Positions 16,454 through 20,546 of a stretch of 20,546 bases of DNA are shown here, piece by piece; the first letter of the stretch is position 1, and the number at the start of each line of letters is the position of its first letter. Origin of the DNA: Ardenticatenaceae bacterium (GTDB taxonomy: Bacteria; Chloroflexota; Anaerolineae; Promineifilales; Promineifilaceae); NCBI GenBank assembly GCA_020634395.1, contig JACKBU010000044.1:1-20546 (forward strand), read 5' to 3'. A model generated the notes under the pieces. That model did not search any database and had not been told where the DNA came from. It worked only from the letters and a program-made list of their open reading frames with translations. The translations under genes and the position numbers were made by a program.

Positions 16454-16459
16454 CACCTC
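16454..16459 (-). promoter_or_regulatory. ribosome binding site of prs
   Basis: GAGGTG on the minus strand (16459-16454). Its GAGG core is 4 nt from ATG 16451 and 7 nt from ATG 16448, which argues for the second of the two adjoining start codons. Confidence 0.6.
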
Positions 16460-16472
16460 AATGGGGCTGCGG

Positions 16473-17486
16473 TCAGGCCCCGGCTTGTTTAGAGGGGGAC
16501 AGGTGGGCAAATAATTCTGTTACGGCCGTATACGGGTCCATCTCGCGCGCGGCAACGGCCGTTACCAGGGCTTCACGCCTGTCTGGCGCTACCGTTACCT
16601 GCAACTGCCGCAGCAGCCGCGCCTGCAGCAGGCGCTCCAGTTCGCGCCGGCTCCGCTCTTTTTCCCGTTCAAGCCAGACGCCGGAAGCCTGCAAATACGC
16701 GTAATGCCGTTGAATATCTACAACCAGTTCAGGAATGCCTTTTCCCTGCGTGGCGGTGGTTGCCTGTACGGGAATCTGCCAGGCGCCGTCTGCAGTGGGT
16801 CCGTTATCCGGCGTGGACAGCAAACGGCCGTGATGTCGCGTCGCGCTCCCTTCCCCCATGTGGAGCATAAGCTCCAAAGCTTGAATCGTGCGATCCGCAC
16901 CCGGGCGATCCGCCTTGTTCACCACCAGGATATCGGCAATTTCCAGGATACCGGCCTTAAAAGTCTGGATGTCGTCGCCCATCCCTGGCGCTTCGATGAC
17001 CAGCGTCGTATGCGCGGCATTGGCGATGTCCACTTCTGCCTGCCCTGCCCCTACTGTTTCCACCAGGATAACAGGGAAACCGGCGGCATCGAGAATTTTT
17101 ACGGCGCCGGCCGTTGCCTCTGCCAGACCCCCTAAACTGCCGCGCGAAGCCATACTGCGAATGAAAATGCCGGTGTCGCCCGCCAGATCACGCATTCGTA
17201 CCCGGTCGCCTAGCAGTGCCCCGCCGGTAAACGGGCTGCTGGGGTCCACAGCGATGATAGCAACGCGCCTATCCTGGCGGCGGAACTCTTTGGCCAGTTC
17301 GTTGACCAGGGTGCTCTTGCCGGAACCCGGCGGCCCGGTAATGCCAATGATGTGGGCCTGGCCGGTGGCGGAGTAGAGTGCGGTAACGGCCGTTTCCGCG
17401 GCCGTCTCGCTGTTTTCCACCAGGGTAATCAGCCGGGCAATGGCCCGCGGCCGTCCCTGGCGCACCTGAAGCAGCAGGTCATCCAC
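16473..17486 (-). CDS. meaB: MeaB/ArgK-type GTPase chaperone of methylmalonyl-CoA mutase
   Basis: This G3E-family GTPase loads and protects the cobalamin cofactor of methylmalonyl-CoA mutase. With the chosen start it is 337 aa. Walker A is GPPGSGKST at 51-59 (Lys57), VDPSSPFTGGALLGDRVRM near 80-98 is the family signature, VETVGAGQ is at 142-149, and NKAD at 190-193 gives guanine specificity. A helical dimerisation region ends the protein. The open frame reaches back to a TTG at 17543 inside mcmA2, but GTG 17486 is preferred. GGAG (17499-17496) lies 9 nt before it, the length then fits the family, and it overlaps the mcmA2 stop by only 8 nt, a coupling arrangement. ACGGCCGT copies lie at 16522, 16555, 16824 and 17386. 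prs follows after about 20 nt. Confidence 0.94.
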   Translation of the reverse strand: MDDLLLQVRQGRPRAIARLITLVENSETAAETAVTALYSATGQAHIIGITGPPGSGKSTLVNELAKEFRRQDRRVAIIAVDPSSPFTGGALLGDRVRMRDLAGDTGIFIRSMASRGSLGGLAEATAGAVKILDAAGFPVILVETVGAGQAEVDIANAAHTTLVIEAPGMGDDIQTFKAGILEIADILVVNKADRPGADRTIQALELMLHMGEGSATRHHGRLLSTPDNGPTADGAWQIPVQATTATQGKGIPELVVDIQRHYAYLQASGVWLEREKERSRRELERLLQARLLRQLQVTVAPDRREALVTAVAAREMDPYTAVTELFAHLSPSKQAGA

Positions 17487-17886
17487 GCTCAACGGCTCCG
17501 CGCACAAGCGCGACGATTTCTTCGGTGCTGGCTCCCGGCCCAAATACGCCGGTTACGCCCAACGCTTCAAGAGCCGGCAAATCGTCAGCAGGAATGATGC
17601 CGCCCAAAAAGACCGGCACATCGGCCATATCATTTTCACGCAGCAGCGCCATCACCCGCTCTGTCAGCGGCAAGTGCGCCCCCGATAAAATACTCAGACC
17701 GATCGCGTCCACATCTTCCTGCAGAGCGGCCTCGACGATCATTTCTGGCGTCTGGCGCAGACCTGTATAAATAACTTCCATGCCGGCATCGCGCAGGGCA
17801 CGCGCCACCACTTTAGCGCCCCGATCGTGCCCATCCAGCCCTGGTTTGCCGATCAAAATCCGCGGCGTTCGTTGTTCTTCCGTCAT
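17479..17886 (-). CDS. mcmA2: methylmalonyl-CoA mutase cobalamin-binding subunit (McmA2 type)
   Basis: This 135-aa protein is a stand-alone B12-binding domain. It contains the base-off cobalamin motif D-x-H-x-x-G as Asp18, His20 and Gly23, within KPGLDGHDRGAKVVARALRDAG. It also has the strand ending GLSILSGAHL near 82-91 and the VFLGGIIP strand-turn near 111-118. Length and pattern match the small subunit of the split methylmalonyl-CoA mutase that interconverts methylmalonyl-CoA and succinyl-CoA. The large catalytic subunit is not in this window. Start ATG 17886 has GAGG 7 nt upstream. The 3' end overlaps meaB by 8 nt with the start chosen for meaB. A lone B12 domain could also serve another mutase, such as ethylmalonyl- or isobutyryl-CoA mutase, so the exact substrate is inferred. 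Confidence 0.92.
   Translation of the reverse strand: MTEEQRTPRILIGKPGLDGHDRGAKVVARALRDAGMEVIYTGLRQTPEMIVEAALQEDVDAIGLSILSGAHLPLTERVMALLRENDMADVPVFLGGIIPADDLPALEALGVTGVFGPGASTEEIVALVRGAVERG
17496..17499 (-). promoter_or_regulatory. ribosome binding site deciding the meaB start
   Basis: GGAG on the minus strand lies 9 nt before GTG 17486 and inside the 3' end of mcmA2. It supports GTG 17486 over the long open frame beginning at TTG 17543. Confidence 0.5.
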
Positions 17887-17947
17887 TAAGCCACCTCATC
17901 CGTCACTCGACTGATCAGCGGGAATTTTTAACAAATGATGCGATGGG

Positions 17948-17953
17948 ATTATA
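17948..17953 (-). promoter_or_regulatory. probable -10 element for the mcmA2-meaB-prs operon
   Basis: A perfect TATAAT on the minus strand (17953-17948) lies 61 nt before the mcmA2 ATG. The -35 is poor: TTCGAT at 17977-17972 with an 18-nt gap. It is in the divergent gap 17887-18129, which also serves the SH3-repeat gene. Confidence 0.5.
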
Positions 17954-18035
17954 CCTGGAGTACTACGTAATATCGAATACACGTCCATTTAACGTCTAAA
18001 TTCATGGCGAAAGACCCCAAAAATCGGCTAACTGC

Positions 18036-18065
18036 TTGCAATCTGACCCCGTTCTGGACTATACT
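18036..18065 (+). promoter_or_regulatory. candidate promoter of the SH3-repeat gene
   Basis: TTGCAA (18036-18041) and TATACT (18060-18065) are 18 nt apart, and the ATG follows 64 nt later. Immediately downstream, TTATGTAA is repeated at 18067-18074 and 18080-18087, which could be an operator overlapping the start of transcription. Confidence 0.45.
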
Positions 18066-18116
18066 CTTATGTAATACTGTTATGTAACCTTATCAATTCG
18101 CCGGTAGATTCATCCC

Positions 18117-18122
18117 AGGAGG
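18117..18122 (+). promoter_or_regulatory. strong ribosome binding site AGGAGG
   Basis: A full AGGAGG, continuing as AGGAGGGTG, is 7 nt before ATG 18130. It is the best Shine-Dalgarno match in the window and suggests high expression of the SH3-repeat protein. Confidence 0.8.
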
Positions 18123-18129
18123 GTGTTTT

Positions 18130-19707
18130 ATGCGAAAGATTTTCAGGTCACCTCTTTTGTATCTTGTCATATTGCTGTTGGTCGGCGCTTTTGTGCTGGC
18201 CCCAGTACAGACATCGGCCGCGCAGGATCGCGCCGCGACGGGTATTGTCACCACGGGAGCATTGAATGTGCGTTCCGGGCCTGGCCCGGAGTACAGCATC
18301 TTAACTACAGCGTACCAGGGACATGCTCTGGCCGTGCTGGGCCGCAGCGGCTTTAACACCTGGGTAGAGGTCCGCACATTTGCCGGCATCGTCGGCTGGG
18401 CCAATGCCAATTACATGCAGATGGATGTGCCGCTCAACAACCTGCCGATCGTCGGCACGGGCAACGTGCCACCAGGAACAACGCCTGTTCCCTCGCCAGC
18501 CATTGGCGTGGTGAATACCGGCGCGGTCAATGTGCGCACGGGCCCTGGCTACGGTTATCCTATTGTGACCATCGCCTATCAAGGCTATACCTTCACTCTG
18601 CTGGGGCGCACGGCCGACAATGCCTGGGCAAAGGTACGTATGGTCGACGGCACAGAGGGCTGGGTAAATACAGGCGCCCTCAATACCAATGTACCCATCG
18701 GTTCGCTGCCCATTGTCAATGTGACAGCGCCGCCAACGTCCGGACCAACGGCCGTCGTCAACACCGGCGCCTTAAACGTGCGTTCTGGACCCGGTATCCA
18801 ATACCCGGCCGTCGCCGCCACCTATAACGGGCACGTGGTGACCATGCTGGGACGCAACGCCGATGGCAGCTGGGTGAAAGTGCGCCTCTTCAATGGGCAG
18901 GAAGGCTGGGTCAACGCTCGCTACATCACACCTAACTCGCCTATCGCCAACCTTCCGGTTCTGGATAATTCTGGCACGCCGCCTACGGGGGCAACGGCCG
19001 TTGTCAACACCGGCGCCCTCAACGTTCGCTCGGGGCCAGGGCCGCAGTTTCCCGCGCTCACTTCCGTCCCGTATGGCACCACAATGTCCCTCATCGGCCG
19101 CAACTATGACGCCACCTGGGCCAAAGTACGGCTGACCACAGGCGTTGAAGGCTGGGTGAACGCCAGCTTTATCGTCGCCAACGTCGCCATCACCAGCCTG
19201 CCCATCGCTGATGGCTCAGGCACTGTACCGGCGGCAACGGTCAACACCGGCGCGCTCAACGTCCGCTCCGGGCCAGGCGTAAATTTTAGCGTTCTGGAAG
19301 TCATTTATCAGGGCACGCGGGTCAGCTTGCTCGGCCGTACAGCCGACTCAAGTTGGGTGCAGATTCAGACGCCGAAAGGCACGACAGGTTGGGTCAACGC
19401 CTCGCTGCTGCAGGCCAACGTGCCCATCAGCAACCTGCCAGTCGTTGGCGGCACGACACCGCCCCCCGTGACCACTAACGCCGTCGTGACTACCGGCGCG
19501 CTGAACGTGCGTTCCGGTCCAGGGCTGGCCTTCCCGGCCGTGACCACGGTCTATAACGGCGATGGCCTGACGTTGATCGGGCGCAGCGCAACGGCCGTGA
19601 ACCCGCCCTGGGTGCAAGTCCGCCTGCAAAATGGTTTGGTCGGCTGGGTCAACGCCAACTACATCTACACGACTGTCCCGCTGGCCAACCTGCCGGTAAC
19701 CGGCTAA
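18130..19707 (+). CDS. secreted protein of six tandem bacterial SH3 repeats
   Basis: This 525-aa protein starts with a signal peptide: MRKIF, a hydrophobic run of about 20 residues, and a probable cleavage site after TSA near residue 30. The rest is six repeats of about 73 residues at 39-109, 126-198, 208-280, 290-362, 370-440 and 451-525. Each opens with [TN]TGALNVRSGPG, or a close variant, passes through a LxGRxxxxxW strand and EGWVNA, and closes with NLPV or similar. This is the SH3_3 (SH3b) family, whose members bind peptidoglycan or other cell-surface ligands. Short Pro/Thr/Gly linkers separate the units. No enzyme domain, sortase motif or C-terminal anchor is present, so a secreted or wall-associated adaptor is the likely role. 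The gene stands alone, with its own promoter candidate, AGGAGG ribosome binding site and a strong terminator. Two linkers (18748 and 18994) and repeat 6 (19591) carry ACGGCCGT. Confidence 0.93.
   Translation: MRKIFRSPLLYLVILLLVGAFVLAPVQTSAAQDRAATGIVTTGALNVRSGPGPEYSILTTAYQGHALAVLGRSGFNTWVEVRTFAGIVGWANANYMQMDVPLNNLPIVGTGNVPPGTTPVPSPAIGVVNTGAVNVRTGPGYGYPIVTIAYQGYTFTLLGRTADNAWAKVRMVDGTEGWVNTGALNTNVPIGSLPIVNVTAPPTSGPTAVVNTGALNVRSGPGIQYPAVAATYNGHVVTMLGRNADGSWVKVRLFNGQEGWVNARYITPNSPIANLPVLDNSGTPPTGATAVVNTGALNVRSGPGPQFPALTSVPYGTTMSLIGRNYDATWAKVRLTTGVEGWVNASFIVANVAITSLPIADGSGTVPAATVNTGALNVRSGPGVNFSVLEVIYQGTRVSLLGRTADSSWVQIQTPKGTTGWVNASLLQANVPISNLPVVGGTTPPPVTTNAVVTTGALNVRSGPGLAFPAVTTVYNGDGLTLIGRSATAVNPPWVQVRLQNGLVGWVNANYIYTTVPLANLPVTG
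18244..19704 (+). repeat. six in-frame tandem repeats of about 220-260 nt
   Basis: These encode the SH3 units. The best conserved DNA is the stretch for NTGALNVRSGPG, visible near 18256, 18517, 18757, 19003, 19243 and 19486. Units 3 to 6 look more alike than units 1 and 2, as if part of the array grew by recent duplication. Confidence 0.85.
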
Positions 19708-19726
19708 GCGCTTTTCTAACTAAAGC

Positions 19727-19766
19727 AAAAGGAGCCTCGGTGTTTGCCCGAGGCTCCTTTTTTTTT
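19727..19766 (+). terminator. strong intrinsic terminator after the SH3-repeat gene
   Basis: AGGAGCCTCGG (19730-19740) and CCGAGGCTCCT (19748-19758) pair perfectly around a 7-nt loop and are followed by T to 19766. Flanking A (19727-19729) extends the stem, so it may also work, more weakly, for the convergent fur gene ending at 19792. Confidence 0.95.
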
Positions 19767-19791
19767 GAATGCACAAAATCTGCCGCCCGTA

Positions 19792-20217
19792 TTATTCGCG
19801 GCACTCCGCGCACAAACCATAGAATTCCAACAGGTGGCCCTGGACTTCGAAGTTAAAGCGCTGCCCTACCACTTCCTCAATCTCAGCCAGCACACAATCG
19901 TCAAACTCGATCACTTTGTCGCACGAGCCGCAAACCAGGTGGTGATGATGGCCCTCGTGCAGCAGCACAAAGTGGGCTGCCCCGGTCCCCTGATACACTG
20001 GCCGAATAAGATTGAGCTGGCAGAGCAAATCCAGCGTGCGATAGACCGTCATTCGGCCGACATTGGGCGCCGCTTCATGCACGCGGGCTGCCAGATCATC
20101 GGCCGAAACGTGGCCGCCACAGGCCACAAACGCCGCCAGGATCGCCCGACGGGCGGCCGTGAGCCGGTACCCCTGGGCGGTCAGTGCGGAACTGAGCTGC
20201 ATCAACTGGTCTTCCAT
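19792..20217 (-). CDS. Fur-family metal- or peroxide-responsive repressor
   Basis: This 141-aa protein has the Fur layout. An N-terminal winged helix contains RLTAARRAIL near 18-27 and the recognition region GRMTVYRTLDLL at 54-65. The C-terminal dimerisation domain has the metal site HHHHLVCGSC (90-99) and Cys pairs 96/99 and 136/139 for a structural zinc. Such proteins repress iron, zinc, manganese or peroxide-stress genes. Fur, Zur and PerR cannot be told apart here, so no symbol is given. Start ATG 20217 has GAGG 5 nt upstream. That ribosome binding site lies at the edge of a perfect dyad (20224-20243), a possible self-control site. The gene follows trpC by 49 nt on the same strand and shares the terminator region at 19727-19766 with the convergent SH3-repeat gene. 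Confidence 0.93.
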   Translation of the reverse strand: MEDQLMQLSSALTAQGYRLTAARRAILAAFVACGGHVSADDLAARVHEAAPNVGRMTVYRTLDLLCQLNLIRPVYQGTGAAHFVLLHEGHHHHLVCGSCDKVIEFDDCVLAEIEEVVGQRFNFEVQGHLLEFYGLCAECRE

Positions 20218-20223
20218 AGCGGC

Positions 20224-20243
20224 CTCATTTTACAGAAAATGAG
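20224..20243 (-). promoter_or_regulatory. perfect dyad upstream of the Fur-family gene
   Basis: CTCATTTT (20224-20231) and AAAATGAG (20236-20243) are perfect complements with a 4-nt spacer. The downstream arm supplies the start of the GAGG ribosome binding site for the Fur gene. It could be a Fur-type operator, an mRNA hairpin masking the ribosome site, or a weak trpC terminator. It is AT-rich like known Fur-family boxes but does not match a classical Fur box. Confidence 0.5.
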
Positions 20244-20266
20244 ACTTTTTATCAATAAGACCCTCT

Positions 20267-20546
20267 CTAGCGCCCGGCAGCAACCAACTCCTTAACCGCT
20301 GCCTCCCGATTTTTGCTTTTTACCAGCGTCTCGCCCACGAGAATGGCGTCGACGTTGATCTGGCGCATGGTGCGTACATCAGCGGCCGTTTTCAGACCAC
20401 TCTCGGCGACCACGGCAACCTCTGCAGGTATGAGCTGGCGCAGGCGGGCTGTATTCTGAAAATCGACCTCGAAGGTTTGCAGATTTCGATTGTTGACGCC
20501 GACGATGCGCGGCTGCACAGCCAGAGCCTTCTCCAGCTCCGCTTCG
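20267..20546 (-). CDS. trpC: indole-3-glycerol phosphate synthase, C-terminal part (cut by window edge)
   Basis: TrpC closes the indole ring in tryptophan synthesis, converting CdRP to indole-3-glycerol phosphate. Only the last 92 codons are inside the window. The frame remains open to the right edge, reading EAELEKALA before VQPRIVGVNNRNLQTF. Diagnostic TIM-barrel segments are VGVNNRNL (strand with the NNR phosphate/active-site loop), VAVVAESGL (the catalytic-site Glu-Ser-Gly) and DAILVGETLV (the phosphate-binding strand 8). A GTG at 20518 lies within this conserved region and is not the start. No other trp gene is visible downstream; a Fur-family gene follows instead. Confidence 0.94.
   Translation of the reverse strand, partial: EAELEKALAVQPRIVGVNNRNLQTFEVDFQNTARLRQLIPAEVAVVAESGLKTAADVRTMRQINVDAILVGETLVKSKNREAAVKELVAAGR

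Noticed and set aside
17479..17543. Long N-terminal version of MeaB starting at TTG 17543
   Set aside because: It would overlap mcmA2 by 65 nt and add 19 poorly ordered residues; GTG 17486 has a ribosome site and gives the normal family length.
18244..19704. Regularly spaced repeats that could suggest a CRISPR-like or satellite array
   Set aside because: The period is about 220-260 nt, the frame is kept, and each unit encodes an SH3 domain, so these are protein-coding repeats.
1..20546. tRNA, rRNA, insertion sequences, phage or defence genes
   Set aside because: I found no cloverleaf-like segment, rRNA core sequence, transposase, integrase, terminal inverted repeats or defence-gene signature. 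All long frames are explained by the genes listed.

Overview
This 20.5 kb window reads as an ordinary chromosomal stretch of a moderately GC-rich bacterium. It carries about fifteen genes, including secA, prs, mutM, add, fur and trpC. I infer a member of the Chloroflexota (Anaerolineae/Ardenticatenia-like). The reasons are the very long SecA, the many-GAF soluble histidine kinase, the M29 aminopeptidase, the cobalamin-subunit/MeaB pair and the bacterial SH3-repeat secreted protein. No 16S gene or other decisive marker is present, so the assignment is an inference. I saw no rRNA, tRNA, CRISPR array, insertion sequence or prophage gene.

Layout: (1) 1-1510, plus strand: the 3' part of an SCP2-domain protein followed 4 nt later by an alpha/beta hydrolase. 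(2) 1516-3580, minus strand: a three-gene run, read from right to left, of a conserved-looking 155-aa protein of unknown function, a small P-loop kinase, and a diacylglycerol-kinase-like lipid kinase. The last two overlap by 86 nt. (3) 3719-6355, plus strand: M29 aminopeptidase, mutM, and an unrecognised protein with a duplicated motif. (4) 6368-11146, minus strand: a 5xGAF hybrid-free histidine kinase followed by adenosine deaminase. (5) 11384-15304, minus strand: an unusually large secA ending in a clear intrinsic terminator. (6) 15495-17886, minus strand: mcmA2-type cobalamin subunit, meaB and prs in a tight operon, separated from secA by two tandem perfect inverted repeats. (7) 18130-19707, plus strand: a secreted protein made of six SH3-like repeats, with its own promoter, a strong ribosome binding site and a strong terminator. 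(8) 19792-20546, minus strand: trpC (cut by the window edge) followed by a Fur-family regulator, with a perfect dyad overlapping the Fur ribosome binding site.

The most striking signal is not a gene. The 8-bp palindrome ACGGCCGT occurs about 39 times (hand count), against roughly 0.3-0.5 expected by chance. It is spread through almost all genes in all three reading frames. It behaves like a highly iterated palindrome comparable in kind to HIP1 (GCGATCGC) of cyanobacteria, and so looks like a DNA-level signal rather than a protein-level one. Other points worth attention are two large insertions in SecA, the kinase-kinase overlap whose downstream gene has only a TTG start, the prs-secA hairpin pair, and the fur dyad.
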